Assembly (NCBI GenBank): GCA_016872155.1
Contig: VHBB01000005.1
Span: 62,001 to 126,000, forward strand
DNA length: 64,000 nucleotides
DNA from: Sphingomonadales bacterium
GTDB lineage: Bacteria; Bacteroidota; Bacteroidia; Chitinophagales; Chitinophagaceae
Direction of reading: 5' to 3'
Positions 7,716 through 16,905 of the stretch are shown here, in pieces. How positions within the stretch are numbered: position 1 is the first letter of the stretch; the number at the start of each line of letters is the position of its first letter. Below the pieces are notes generated by a model. It did not search any database. It saw only the letters and a program-made list of their open reading frames with translations, and had not been told where the DNA came from. Made by a program: the position numbers and the translations under genes.

Positions 7716-9296
7716 TTATTTTTTGTACTGAGGAATCAATCCATTGGCCAGTTCGACCATTTTCTTGATACCTTCTTCGGGCAGATTTCCTTTTTTGAAT
7801 TCGGCCAGCACATCGGAGAGTTTGTTTTCCATCTCCATCAAGAAATGTTCTTCGAACTCCTTTACCTTACTAACCGCAACTTCTTTAAGAAGTCCGTTGG
7901 TACCCAGGTAAATGATGGCCACCTGCTTTTCTACCGCAAAAGGTGTGTACTGGGCTTGCTTAAGCACCTCTACGTTACGCGCCCCTTTATCGATTACGTT
8001 CTTGGTAGCGGCATCGAGATCGCCCCCGAATTTAGAGAAGGCCTCGAGCTCGCGGTACAGCGCCTGGTCGAGCTTTAAGGTACCGGCCACTTTCTTCATC
8101 GACTTGATCTGGGCATTACCTCCCACACGGCTTACCGAGATACCTACGTTAATGGCCGGGCGAATACCAGAGAGGAACAAGTTCGTCTCTAGAAATATCT
8201 GTCCATCGGTAATAGAGATTACGTTGGTAGGAATGTACGCCGATACGTCACCGGCCTGTGTTTCGATAATAGGAAGGGCCGTAAGCGATCCACCTCCTTT
8301 AATTAAATGACGAATACTGTCGGGTACATCGTTCATGTTCTTAGCCACCTTGTCGTCGTTGATAACTTTAGCGGCACGCTCGAGCAAACGACTGTGCAAA
8401 TAGAATACGTCTCCGGGATAGGCCTCGCGTCCGGGCGGGCGACGCAGCAGCAGTGATACTTCGCGATAGGCTACGGCTTGCTTCGATAAGTCGTCGTAGA
8501 TAATGAGCGCAGGGCGACCGGTATCGCGAAAGAATTCTCCAATGGCCGCACCGGCAAAAGGAGCATAGAATTGCAACGGAGCAGGATCGGATGCAGAGGC
8601 CGCCACGATAATGGTGTAATCCATGGCGCCGTTATCTTGCAAAGTCTTCATAACACCGGCAATGGTAGAGGCCTTTTGTCCAATGGCCACATAGATACAA
8701 TACACAGGCTTGCCGGCCTTATAAAATTCTTTTTGATTGATGATGGTATCGATACAGATGGCAGTCTTACCGGTCTGACGGTCACCGATCACTAACTCAC
8801 GCTGACCACGCCCAATGGGAATCATGGCATCGATAGCCTTGATACCGGTTTGCAGTGGTTCTTTAACGGGCTCACGATAAATTACACCGGGGGCCTTACG
8901 CTCCAGTGGCATTTCGTATAGTTCTCCGGTCAAGGGACCTTTTCCGTCTATAGGAGCACCCAATGTGTTGACTACGCGACCGAGCATTCCCTCTCCTACT
9001 TTAATAGAAGCGATCTGTCCGGTACGCTTTACTTTGGCGCCTTCTTGAATACCGCCGGTCTCTCCCATTAGTACCACCCCTACATTATCTTCTTCGAGGT
9101 TAAGGGCAATAGCACGAACGCCATTCTCGAACTCCACGAGTTCTCCGTAGCGCACATTTCCGAGACCGTAAACACGGGCAATACCATCTCCGATCTGTAA
9201 CACCGTTCCTACTTCTTCGAGGTCGGCTGTGGCATTAAAGTTGCTCAACTGCTGGCGCAGAATGGCACTTATTTCGTCGGGCTTAATTTCTGGCAT
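7716..9296 (-). CDS. atpA: ATP synthase F1 subunit alpha
   Basis: The alpha subunit forms the non-catalytic nucleotide sites of the F1 hexamer. The 526-residue protein shows the Walker A sequence GDRQTGKTA near residue 170, the Arg-finger region [11 protein letters not shown], and [19 protein letters not shown] before it. It is the last gene of the minus-strand operon atpB-E-F-H-A. In many Bacteroidota atpG (gamma) comes next, but here a terminator and then an ABC transporter operon follow. The beta, gamma and epsilon genes are not in this window. Confidence 0.98.
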   Translation of the reverse strand: MPEIKPDEISAILRQQLSNFNATADLEEVGTVLQIGDGIARVYGLGNVRYGELVEFENGVRAIALNLEEDNVGVVLMGETGGIQEGAKVKRTGQIASIKVGEGMLGRVVNTLGAPIDGKGPLTGELYEMPLERKAPGVIYREPVKEPLQTGIKAIDAMIPIGRGQRELVIGDRQTGKTAICIDTIINQKEFYKAGKPVYCIYVAIGQKASTIAGVMKTLQDNGAMDYTIIVAASASDPAPLQFYAPFAGAAIGEFFRDTGRPALIIYDDLSKQAVAYREVSLLLRRPPGREAYPGDVFYLHSRLLERAAKVINDDKVAKNMNDVPDSIRHLIKGGGSLTALPIIETQAGDVSAYIPTNVISITDGQIFLETNLFLSGIRPAINVGISVSRVGGNAQIKSMKKVAGTLKLDQALYRELEAFSKFGGDLDAATKNVIDKGARNVEVLKQAQYTPFAVEKQVAIIYLGTNGLLKEVAVSKVKEFEEHFLMEMENKLSDVLAEFKKGNLPEEGIKKMVELANGLIPQYKK

Positions 9297-9314
9297 ATGA
9301 TTTTTTTTTCGATG

Positions 9315-9878
9315 TTATTTGATCTTATAGATAAAATCGTTGTTCTCAAATTGCTTAGCAATATTGCGCAGGTCATAGACCACACTGGCATCTACTAATT
9401 GATCGCCGATCTGCAGCACAAATCCGCCGATCAGGGCCGGATCTACTTTTTCCTCGAGCTCGACTTGTGTAAAGCCGGCCGATTTTTTTACTTGCTCTAC
9501 GATGGCTTTTTTCAATTCGTCGCTGGCTGTAACCGCTGTGGTCAAGCGGATGGTCTTGATCCCCTTCTTCTCTTTATAGGCTGCAATAAAAGCGGTGATG
9601 ATCTCGGGCAAATAACTTTCGCGGGCCTTTACGATCAACAGGCGATTAAAGGCGGCTGTTAGCTCGCTTATAGTACCGGCGGTTACAGCCGATACGATCT
9701 TTTCTTTCGTATCGCTTTTAATGATGGGACTGCGCAACAGATTCACAAAGTCGCGGTTGCTTTTGCAAACCGCTTGCAACCATACCATATCGGCGTACAC
9801 CTTCTCGAGCTGACCTTTCTCTACCGAGAGATCGAGTAACGATTTGGCGTAACGGGCTGCTAAACGTAGGTTGGGCAT
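9315..9878 (-). CDS. atpH: ATP synthase F1 subunit delta
   Basis: Delta links the F1 head to the peripheral stalk. The 187-residue protein has the OSCP/delta pattern: an N-terminal helical bundle (RLAARYAKSLLDLSVEKGQL) and the C-terminal signature DPALIGGFVLQIGDQLVDASV near residue 145. It lies 7 bp after atpF and 18 bp before atpA, in normal operon order. The spacer to atpA holds a run of nine T's on the plus strand (A's in the mRNA). Confidence 0.96.
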   Translation of the reverse strand: MPNLRLAARYAKSLLDLSVEKGQLEKVYADMVWLQAVCKSNRDFVNLLRSPIIKSDTKEKIVSAVTAGTISELTAAFNRLLIVKARESYLPEIITAFIAAYKEKKGIKTIRLTTAVTASDELKKAIVEQVKKSAGFTQVELEEKVDPALIGGFVLQIGDQLVDASVVYDLRNIAKQFENNDFIYKIK

Positions 9879-9885
9879 ACGAGAA

Positions 9886-10380
9886 TTAATTCAGTTTTAC
9901 AGAATCGACCAGACCTTTAATGTGCGCTTCTTGCGCCTCTTTGCTGCCCAGTTCTTTGCGAAGTACCTTTTCGCTTACTTCGATCACCAACTTGCCTACT
10001 TGGTTCTTGACTTCGGTCAGCGCCGCCATCTTTTGTGCTTCGATCGCCGCTCTAGACTCGGCCAATACTTTATTGGCTTCTACTTTGGCCTGCTCTTTGG
10101 CTTCGTTAATAATGCGGTCTTTGGTCTCACGCGCTTCTTTCAGTAACTGCGCGCGCTCTTCGCGGGCTTTGGCCAACAAGGTTTCGTTCTCACTTTTCAA
10201 CTGGGCCATTTCGGCCTTTACGCGCTGGGCAGTAGCGAGTGAATCGGCAATACTGTTCTCGCGTTCACGAAGACCATTGATGATCGCAGGCCACGCAAAG
10301 CGGGCCAACAAAAAGAAGACGACCAAGAAGGCTAACAGCGTCCAGATTAGTAATCCAAAACCGGGAGTTAACAGATTCAT
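9886..10380 (-). CDS. atpF: ATP synthase F0 subunit b
   Basis: Subunit b anchors the peripheral stalk in the membrane. The 164-residue protein has one N-terminal membrane span (about 6-28, LLIWTLLAFLVVFFLLARFAW) followed by a long charged helix rich in Ala, Glu, Lys and Arg (30-150), as expected. It lies 81 bp after atpE; that gap holds a strong hairpin (10411-10445). It ends 7 bp before atpH. Confidence 0.97.
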   Translation of the reverse strand: MNLLTPGFGLLIWTLLAFLVVFFLLARFAWPAIINGLRERENSIADSLATAQRVKAEMAQLKSENETLLAKAREERAQLLKEARETKDRIINEAKEQAKVEANKVLAESRAAIEAQKMAALTEVKNQVGKLVIEVSEKVLRKELGSKEAQEAHIKGLVDSVKLN

Positions 10381-10406
10381 GATATACTAGTTTCGTTTTG
10401 TTGTTT

Positions 10407-10445
10407 AAAATACTGCATCCGCGGCCCTGTGCGTTGGATGCAGTA
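10407..10445 (-). terminator. Strong hairpin between atpE and atpF (partial terminator or mRNA stabiliser)
   Basis: TACTGCATCC (10411-10420) pairs perfectly over 10 bp with GGATGCAGTA (10436-10445) around a 15-nt loop. On the minus strand four T (10407-10410) follow the stem. It sits directly behind the atpE stop, so it could stop part of the transcripts or shield the atpE 3' end, raising c-subunit output relative to b, delta and alpha. Confidence 0.7.
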
Positions 10446-10461
10446 AGAGGTTTGGCTGGTA

Positions 10462-10725
<264 letters not shown>

Positions 10726-10739
10726 TTAAAAAAAACGTT

Positions 10740-11927
10740 TTAATGATGGGCATGTGCTTCGTCGTGATGCGCTCCTTCTAATGCTTGCCCAATAAATACC
10801 GCACTCAGCATTGTAAAGATGAAGGCCTGCAAAAAGGCCACCAGCACTTCAATAAGGTAAATAAAGACGGTGAATGCTACGGCCAGCGGAGAAGCCCCCC
10901 AGCCGGCGATCGGACTTAGTTCACCGAAAATAAAGATCAACGATATCAAACAGATAATGATGATGTGCCCGGCCACCATGTTGGCAAAAAGACGAATAAT
11001 AAGAGCAAAGGGCTTAATAAAAACACTCAAGAATTCTACGGGCACCAAGATCAACTTTACGCCAAAGGGAACCCCGGGCGGATTAAAGATATGCCCCCAG
11101 TAGTGTTTGTTAGAACTAAACAAGATCACCACAAAAGAGAGCAGACCCAACACCACCGTAAAGGCAATATTACCGGTTACGTTGGCCGAACCGGGAATAA
11201 GTCCGAAAATGTTATTGACCAGAATAAAAAAGAATACAGTTAGCAAAAAGGGTAAATAACGATTGTAATTATGTCCCAAGTTTGGCTTGGCTACCTCATC
11301 TCTTACAAAAGTGATGATCGGCTCCAGCAAACTTTGCGATCCTTTTGGAGCCGACGTAATGCCCACTCCTTTTTTATAGCGACCGGCTACCCTAAACATA
11401 ATAACTACAAATAAGGTCAACGCCAATAACATTTGTACCACGTTGCGCGTCATTGACAGATCGTAGAACTGAACGGTGGCATCGTAATGTCCTTCGGCAT
11501 CCACCCCAATAATATCGCCGGCCGAAAACTTTTTACCAGTGAGGCTATCGAGCCCCATCTCGTGAATGGAATGTTCATTGAGCATCAGGTATCCCTTGTG
11601 CGCTGCATGTCCGTGCTCAAAGCGAGAAGACATAAACACATCCCAGGTGCCCCGGCTGGGAGAATAAAGAATAATAGGCAAAGGAAGGGTAACCGGATGG
11701 TCGCCGATATCCATAAAATGATACTCGTGGCCGTCAAGAACGTGACCAAAGATCACTTCGGCGGCATTGAATTTCTTGGGTTCAGCGGTATGTTCGTCGG
11801 TTTGGTGAGCAGGCGAGGTTTGATGACCTTGGTCGTGCTGTTGCGCACCAGCGAAAGACCCTAAAAAAAGAAGGGAAAAAATTGCAAAAATGACTGCGTA
11901 AATAGTGTTGGATCTTCTAAGCTGCAT
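10740..11927 (-). CDS. atpB: ATP synthase F0 subunit a, long Bacteroidota form with signal peptide
   Basis: Subunit a forms the proton half-channels. The membrane domain carries the essential Arg in ALIIRLFANMVAGH. The N-terminus is about 150 residues longer than in Escherichia coli: a signal peptide (RRSNTIYAVIFAIFSLLFLGSFAGA), a His-rich linker (QQHDQGHQTSPAH), then a periplasmic domain, as in other Bacteroidota. The frame is open to 11966, but a TATCTTTG box lies at 11948-11955 inside that extension, so I take the ATG at 11927 (395 residues). It is the first gene of the atp operon. The C-terminus is His-rich. Confidence 0.96.
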   Translation of the reverse strand: MQLRRSNTIYAVIFAIFSLLFLGSFAGAQQHDQGHQTSPAHQTDEHTAEPKKFNAAEVIFGHVLDGHEYHFMDIGDHPVTLPLPIILYSPSRGTWDVFMSSRFEHGHAAHKGYLMLNEHSIHEMGLDSLTGKKFSAGDIIGVDAEGHYDATVQFYDLSMTRNVVQMLLALTLFVVIMFRVAGRYKKGVGITSAPKGSQSLLEPIITFVRDEVAKPNLGHNYNRYLPFLLTVFFFILVNNIFGLIPGSANVTGNIAFTVVLGLLSFVVILFSSNKHYWGHIFNPPGVPFGVKLILVPVEFLSVFIKPFALIIRLFANMVAGHIIIICLISLIFIFGELSPIAGWGASPLAVAFTVFIYLIEVLVAFLQAFIFTMLSAVFIGQALEGAHHDEAHAHH

Positions 11928-11947
11928 ACCCTTCTTGAAAATTTTTG

Positions 11948-11955
11948 CAAAGATA
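11948..11955 (-). promoter_or_regulatory. -7 box TATCTTTG of the atp operon
   Basis: The minus strand reads TATCTTTG, a full match to TAnnTTTG, 20 nt before the atpB ATG at 11927. It decides the atpB start, because an upstream in-frame GTG at 11966 would place the box inside the gene. Confidence 0.65.
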
Positions 11956-12004
11956 AGGGTAGGCACGCTAAAATTGACCGGAAAATCAGTCTATTAACCC
12001 CCCC

Positions 12005-13777
12005 TTAAGGAAGGGTCTCTGCAGGGGCCGAAAACTGCATTTCGTACAAGCGGGCATAGTGCCCTTGCAAAGCCAACAATTCTTGGTGCGTACCCGATTC
12101 GATCAAGACGCCATCCTCTAAAACAATGATTTTGTTTGCTTTACGTATCGTAGATAAACGATGGGCAATTACGATAGAGGTGCGGTTGGCGATCAATTTT
12201 TCGATAGCCCGTTGAATAAGTCGCTCCGATTCGGTATCGACCGAAGAGGTGGCCTCGTCGAGTACCAATATCGAGGGGTTGTACAATAAGGCCCTGATAA
12301 ACGAGATCAGTTGGCGCTGACCCAACGACAAGGTGGCGCCCCTTTCGCGTACATCAAAATCATAACCGCCGGGCAAGGTCATAATAAAATCGTGCAGCTC
12401 TATCATTTTAGCTGCTTCTTCTACCTGCGTGCGGGTAATCTGCGGGTTGCGCAGGGTAATGTTATCGAGCACCGAGCCGGAGAATAAGAATACATCTTGC
12501 AAGACCACCCCCACCTGCGAACGGAGCGACTGCACATCGTAGTCGCTCACCGGTACATAATCAATTCGAATCTGACCCGATTGTACTTCGTAAAGGCGAG
12601 TGAGTAAACTTATAATGGTGCTCTTGCCACTGCCGGTGTGACCCACAATGGCCAGTGTCTCTCCGGGGGCGGCGCTAAACGAAATGCCCCGCAATACCGG
12701 GGTACCGGGCGTATATTCAAAAGCGACCTGATCGAACTCGATCTTTCCTTGCAAAAGCGAGGGCTTATGCGCCCCCGACGCGGCATCGGGTAACACATCG
12801 GGATTATCAAGCACTTTAAAAACCCTTTCGCTGGCAATGACCCCCATTTGTAAAACATTGAACTTATCGGCAATGACCCGCAGCGGCCTAAACAATAAAT
12901 TCAAGCAAAGAATAAAGGCGATCACCGTGCCTTGCTGGCTTTGTTGAAGCTGCAGTGCCTCTTTAGAAGTGTACCAGACCACCAACCCGATCGAAAGGGC
13001 CAGTACGATCTCGACTACCGGAAAAAAAACGGAGTAGGCAAAGATGGCTTTTACGTTGGCATTGCGATGATGACGATTGATTCCCTTGAATTTTTCGAAT
13101 TCTTGCGGCTCGGCAGCAAAGGCCTGTACAACACTCATGCCGGTAATATGCTCTTGTACAAATGCATTCAGGTCGGCAACGGCATTGCGCACGGCCTGAA
13201 AAGAACGGTTGATGCTTTCTTTAAAAAAATAGGTCGCTACAATAATGACCGGAAATGGAATGAGTGCGATCACGGTAAGACGCCAATCGGCCCAGAGCAT
13301 ATAGCTAAGTACACAGCCGATCGAAAGCAGATCGGCAATAATAGGAACCAAGCCTTCGGCAAAAATATCATTGACCGACTCGATATCATTGATGGTTCTT
13401 GTGGTGAGGGTCCCGATGGGTGTTCGGTCGTATTGCCGTACGTTCAAGCGCAGGATCTTATTGAAGGTGTCCATACGAAGGTCCATTACCACCGATTGAC
13501 CCAACAGCGAAGTTTGATACGAAAATCCAAAACGAATCAAGGTCTCGATAAAAATGATCGCCACTTGAATGAGCGTGATCTGTACCAGCATCCGAGGTAA
13601 TTGCCGAACGATATATTCATTGACAGTAAGCTGTACCAGCAATGGACGAACCGGGGTAATCAGGGCCAGTAAAATGGCGAGTGCCACCGAGAACCAGAAT
13701 TTTTCTCGGTACGGTCGGGCATAGCCAAAGACCCTGCGTAACAACTGCCAATCAAAAAAAGTTTTTGTCCGTTCCAA
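12005..13777 (-). CDS. ABC exporter, fused membrane and ATPase domains (MsbA/MdlB type)
   Basis: This is a half-transporter of 590 residues: a six-span membrane domain (about 1-310) and a nucleotide-binding domain with Walker A GHTGSGKST, signature LSLGQRQLI, Walker B ILVLDEATSSVD and the switch His in IVIAHRLST. The frame is open to 13867, inside the preceding gene. A TTG at 13777 comes one base after that gene's stop (TAAGTTG) and gives the family's normal length, so I take it; re-initiation is likely. The substrate could be lipid, peptide or drug. Co-transcription with an exported caspase-like protein is the main clue. Confidence 0.9.
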   Translation of the reverse strand: MERTKTFFDWQLLRRVFGYARPYREKFWFSVALAILLALITPVRPLLVQLTVNEYIVRQLPRMLVQITLIQVAIIFIETLIRFGFSYQTSLLGQSVVMDLRMDTFNKILRLNVRQYDRTPIGTLTTRTINDIESVNDIFAEGLVPIIADLLSIGCVLSYMLWADWRLTVIALIPFPVIIVATYFFKESINRSFQAVRNAVADLNAFVQEHITGMSVVQAFAAEPQEFEKFKGINRHHRNANVKAIFAYSVFFPVVEIVLALSIGLVVWYTSKEALQLQQSQQGTVIAFILCLNLLFRPLRVIADKFNVLQMGVIASERVFKVLDNPDVLPDAASGAHKPSLLQGKIEFDQVAFEYTPGTPVLRGISFSAAPGETLAIVGHTGSGKSTIISLLTRLYEVQSGQIRIDYVPVSDYDVQSLRSQVGVVLQDVFLFSGSVLDNITLRNPQITRTQVEEAAKMIELHDFIMTLPGGYDFDVRERGATLSLGQRQLISFIRALLYNPSILVLDEATSSVDTESERLIQRAIEKLIANRTSIVIAHRLSTIRKANKIIVLEDGVLIESGTHQELLALQGHYARLYEMQFSAPAETLP

Positions 13778-13778
13778 C

Positions 13779-16037
13779 TTAGTTATTGCTATCCGTACCG
13801 GTGGCCTTGCTATAAGCTTTAATAAATAGAGCGCCCAGATTTTTATGAGGTGGTACGTAATCCTCAAAGATCTTATCGGTTACCACACTATCGAGTTCTT
13901 TCCAAAATCCGATCCATTCAATATCGACTCCGGTGCGCAACTTTTCCATTAGCAACCGTAAAAATGGATTATTGACAGGCGCATCTGCGATTTGTTTGGT
14001 GCCAATAATATGGGCATCGGGCGCCTTCGCTAATATATCGTGTATCATGTTGTAGCCCCCACAAGAGCCCATAAAGACGATCTTAGAGGCCGGAGACATT
14101 TGTGCGATCGTATAGGGTGCATTGTAGCTATGTCCGCGATTGATGGTGACACGGGGCACCAGATTCTGTTGCGCCAAAAAGAGATTCAATTCTTCTTGCG
14201 CCTTAGCATCTTCGTTGGTCTCTTCGGGCAAGGGACGATTCATGTACAAACTCACTTTTTTACCACGAGCCGAATGAATGGCTACCCAATACTTATTCGT
14301 TTGATCGATCTTCCAGTTTTGTCCACTGAACATATTGACGAGCCCCGGAAAAACTCCAATACCATCTTTGTCGCCGTATATAAACAATTGTACCACTACC
14401 CTGCCGCTGTCGTTGGTCAGATCGCGAAAAGGCACCTGGTATACCGGAGGAATGCCCAATTCTTTGGTCAGGTCAACCTTGCGAGCGGTATCGGCAGACC
14501 AAAATAAGTTCTGTAAAATGCGGTAGATAATGATCCCCTTAGTGCTCTGTTTCGCTGTAGCGTCTCGATAACTTTGCTCGATGTTCTCGAGCATACGACG
14601 CGCCACGGGCTGCAAGGTCTCTGCAATACTCGCATACGAGTCGGCTACATCGGCCCCGTCTTCGAGCCCCTCGGTTCTTTCCAGATTTTTAACAAAGGCC
14701 TTCATAAGGATGTTAGCCGGATCTTCTTTGCCCGGAGCCGCCTTCGCAAAAGAAGCCAAGAACTGATCGAGCGTATTAAAGGCCGCTGCCATCTTAATAA
14801 ACTTGCGGTACTTGTCGAAGCGAACCTGCATTAGCAGCGAGTCGCCCCGCCCGGCCATCTTGCTCATCATAAGCGGATAAACGCCCCGCACAAAACTAGA
14901 GGTATAAATGCTGCCATCCGAAGAGACCGCCAGGTAATAGAGCTCGGCTGCGGTTAACGATTGAATAATGCGAAAGCGAACCGAAAGATCTTTTTCGTTA
15001 TGCAAGCCATTGATGACCGTTACAAAATTAGATCGAGCCTTGTCTTCGAGTCGTCTGTTAAGTGCACGATGCTCTAGTGCGGTATCTCCCTGCAAGGCTC
15101 GATCGACATAATCCATTTGGGTGGCCACCAGCAGTCGGTAGTAGGCCAGCGTATCATCTTTGACCTGATCGATCTTTTCTACCGTAACCCGTCCTTTGAG
15201 AATATTGTCTACGAATGGAAAGTACTGCTGACCGCTGCGGCTGTTCGCCATTTGCGCAACCAGCGCCACAAATGGATCGTCTTTTATAGAACGAATGCGT
15301 TGCCCTAATCGGTCCGAGGCGGCGGCATAATCATAGAATTGTCTTGGATAGCTACGGGCTACCACCTTTATAATACTATCCGCAAAACTAACATCGGGAT
15401 TTTTCTGTAGTGTAATAAAGGTCTTATCCGGAAAAAGGGTGCAATACTTTAAAAGCAAATTCTCTTTGACCGCGGTATACCCCTCGTTTCGATCAAAGAT
15501 GCGAGATGCCAGTACCGTGTTGCCGGCATCGTACGGAAGCGATTTTAGTAGAGAAGCGATACTTTTTCCTTGAAGATCTGCCTTGTAAGAAGTTTCATAC
15601 GTAGAGATAATTTGCGGCAGGTAGGCAGGATTGACCCCTTGCTCGCGCGACAACCGAAATCGTTCTCTAAAATATCCGAGCATCGATTGCAACCCGTAGA
15701 GATAATTAACTTTTAAACGATGGTCAAGCGTGGTATCGGTCTCGATCTGAAAGCGAATGCGGTTAACTTCGTCAAGTAGCGAATAACTAATAGCCTGGTT
15801 AAGGGTGGCATCGGCAGTGGGGGCAAAAAGACTATCGTCACGCCCATCCAACTTGCAAAGGCTTCGCTGTTCGGCCGCGATCTGTTCGTGATTAAGTTCT
15901 CTTCTAAATTCAGGGCGATAGCCTTGTGGAAAAACGAACGGTTGACCCGCAGCCGCACCCTGGGCATAGACCGGGCAGGCCCGGCACAAGAGCAATAACA
16001 GTCCCCCAACGATCAGCCTCAAAAAATGCCCGTTCAT
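13779..16037 (-). CDS. Exported protein of unknown function with a caspase-like His/Cys C-terminal region
   Basis: I do not recognise the family. The 752-residue product starts with a signal peptide (LRLIVGGLLLLLCRACPVYAQ, cleavage near residue 26). A long, mainly helical middle part (about 60-540) has no motif I know. The C-terminal part contains TINRGHSYN (H636) and then VFMGSCGGYN (C659), followed by HIIGTKQIADAPVNNP. A hydrophobic strand ending in a His-containing turn, then one ending in G-S-C-G-G, is the pattern of clan CD peptidases and CHAT domains; the 23-residue gap is close to that of separase. A TAACTTTG box lies 7 nt before the ATG. An ABC exporter gene follows one base after the stop. 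Confidence 0.75.
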   Translation of the reverse strand: MNGHFLRLIVGGLLLLLCRACPVYAQGAAAGQPFVFPQGYRPEFRRELNHEQIAAEQRSLCKLDGRDDSLFAPTADATLNQAISYSLLDEVNRIRFQIETDTTLDHRLKVNYLYGLQSMLGYFRERFRLSREQGVNPAYLPQIISTYETSYKADLQGKSIASLLKSLPYDAGNTVLASRIFDRNEGYTAVKENLLLKYCTLFPDKTFITLQKNPDVSFADSIIKVVARSYPRQFYDYAAASDRLGQRIRSIKDDPFVALVAQMANSRSGQQYFPFVDNILKGRVTVEKIDQVKDDTLAYYRLLVATQMDYVDRALQGDTALEHRALNRRLEDKARSNFVTVINGLHNEKDLSVRFRIIQSLTAAELYYLAVSSDGSIYTSSFVRGVYPLMMSKMAGRGDSLLMQVRFDKYRKFIKMAAAFNTLDQFLASFAKAAPGKEDPANILMKAFVKNLERTEGLEDGADVADSYASIAETLQPVARRMLENIEQSYRDATAKQSTKGIIIYRILQNLFWSADTARKVDLTKELGIPPVYQVPFRDLTNDSGRVVVQLFIYGDKDGIGVFPGLVNMFSGQNWKIDQTNKYWVAIHSARGKKVSLYMNRPLPEETNEDAKAQEELNLFLAQQNLVPRVTINRGHSYNAPYTIAQMSPASKIVFMGSCGGYNMIHDILAKAPDAHIIGTKQIADAPVNNPFLRLLMEKLRTGVDIEWIGFWKELDSVVTDKIFEDYVPPHKNLGALFIKAYSKATGTDSNN

Positions 16038-16044
16038 ATCGCCA

Positions 16045-16052
16045 CAAAGTTA
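16045..16052 (-). promoter_or_regulatory. -7 box TAACTTTG, 7 nt before the caspase-like gene
   Basis: The minus strand reads TAACTTTG, a full match to TAnnTTTG, 7 nt before the ATG at 16037. The transcript should start at or near the start codon. Confidence 0.5.
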
Positions 16053-16091
16053 ACGAACCCCTCGCCAATGGCCCGATAAGAAGGTTTTAAA

Positions 16092-16108
16092 TATTAAGTT
16101 ATTATTAA
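16092..16108. promoter_or_regulatory. Pho-box-like direct repeat, two TATTAA units 11 bp apart
   Basis: TATTAA at 16092-16097 is repeated at 16103-16108, exactly 11 bp on. The same pair with the same spacing occurs at 29492-29508 next to the porin and Pit genes. It lies in the 142-bp divergent region between the caspase-like gene and the PhoB-like gene and could serve either. Confidence 0.5.
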
Positions 16109-16157
16109 CTCTGCATAGCTCTCTGTAGGCTAGGCGTGCACAGGAAAAAATAGTAAG

Positions 16158-16165
16158 TAGATTTG
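16158..16165 (+). promoter_or_regulatory. -7 box TAGATTTG for the response regulator
   Basis: TAGATTTG matches TAnnTTTG and lies 14 nt before the ATG of the response regulator gene at 16180. Confidence 0.5.
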
Positions 16166-16179
16166 TCAAAATTCCTCGC

Positions 16180-16857
16180 ATGGATCAACCGGCCCGTAAA
16201 GTATTGATCGCTGACGACGAGCCCGATATCAGAGAATTTCTTCAGTACAATCTAAGTGCCGAAGGATACGAGGTATTCACAGCCAAAGATGGCGACGAGA
16301 CGCTCGAAAAAGCCAAACGCATTCAGCCCGACCTTATCGTACTCGATGTAATGATGCCCAAGAAAAGCGGGGTCGAAGTATGCCAGTTACTTCGCTCACA
16401 AAGCGCCTTTAAGGATACCATCATCTTAATGCTTACGGCCCTCAACGATGATGGCTCGCACATAAAGGGTCTTGAGACCGGGGCCGATGATTATATTGGT
16501 AAACCCATCAGCCCTAAAGTATTGGTATCTCGCATCAATGCCCTGTTTAGACGTCTGAGCAAACCCAAGGCCGGGGTGCTGAACATGGATTCTATTAGTA
16601 TTGACCCCGAGCAATATATAGTGACAGTAGAAGGAAAAGAGATCTCGTTGGCCAAAAAGGAATTTGAATTGCTTTACTTGCTGGCGCATCGTCCGGGACG
16701 GGTCTTTTTGCGAAACGAGATCCTCAACCAGGTATGGGGCAACGACGTGATCGTAGGCGACCGAACTATCGATGTACATATTCGTAAGATTCGTCAAAAG
16801 TTGGGTGTCGACTGTATTACTACCGTCAAAGGCGTAGGGTACAAATTTGAGGTCTAA
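16180..16857 (+). CDS. OmpR/PhoB-family response regulator
   Basis: The 225-residue protein has a receiver domain (about 8-125) with the acidic pair DDE near the N-terminus, the phosphoacceptor Asp in LIVLDVMMPKK, the Thr in MLTAL and the Lys in IGKPISP. A winged-helix DNA-binding domain (about 130-225) includes LAKKEFELLYLLAHRPG and DRTIDVHIRKIRQKLG. It is followed after 48 bp by a histidine kinase gene. The order regulator-kinase, the kinase with a minimal sensor part, and the nearby ppk, ppx, porin and Pit genes suggest a PhoB role, but sequence alone cannot prove this. Confidence 0.93.
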   Translation: MDQPARKVLIADDEPDIREFLQYNLSAEGYEVFTAKDGDETLEKAKRIQPDLIVLDVMMPKKSGVEVCQLLRSQSAFKDTIILMLTALNDDGSHIKGLETGADDYIGKPISPKVLVSRINALFRRLSKPKAGVLNMDSISIDPEQYIVTVEGKEISLAKKEFELLYLLAHRPGRVFLRNEILNQVWGNDVIVGDRTIDVHIRKIRQKLGVDCITTVKGVGYKFEV

Positions 16858-16870
16858 GCGCCACCCTGAC

Positions 16871-16878
16871 TATCTTTG
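16871..16878 (+). promoter_or_regulatory. -7-like box TATCTTTG before the histidine kinase
   Basis: TATCTTTG is a full match to TAnnTTTG in the short gap after the response regulator, 27 nt before the kinase ATG at 16906. It may give the kinase a second promoter. Confidence 0.4.
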
Positions 16879-16905
16879 CTACGGCTTAGACCGCCATTTA
16901 ATTGC

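Noticed and set aside
11928..11966. GTG start at 11966 for atpB
   Set aside because: A complete -7 box (11948-11955) lies inside this extension, and the signal peptide begins at the ATG at 11927.
12932..13600. 222-codon plus-strand frame over the ABC exporter
   Set aside because: Antisense to the membrane domain of an intact exporter, with no promoter box or homology pattern.
16092..16108. TATTAA repeat dismissed as plain AT-rich spacer
   Set aside because: I considered this, but the identical pair with identical 11-bp spacing recurs at 29492-29508 next to phosphate genes, so it was kept as a candidate site.
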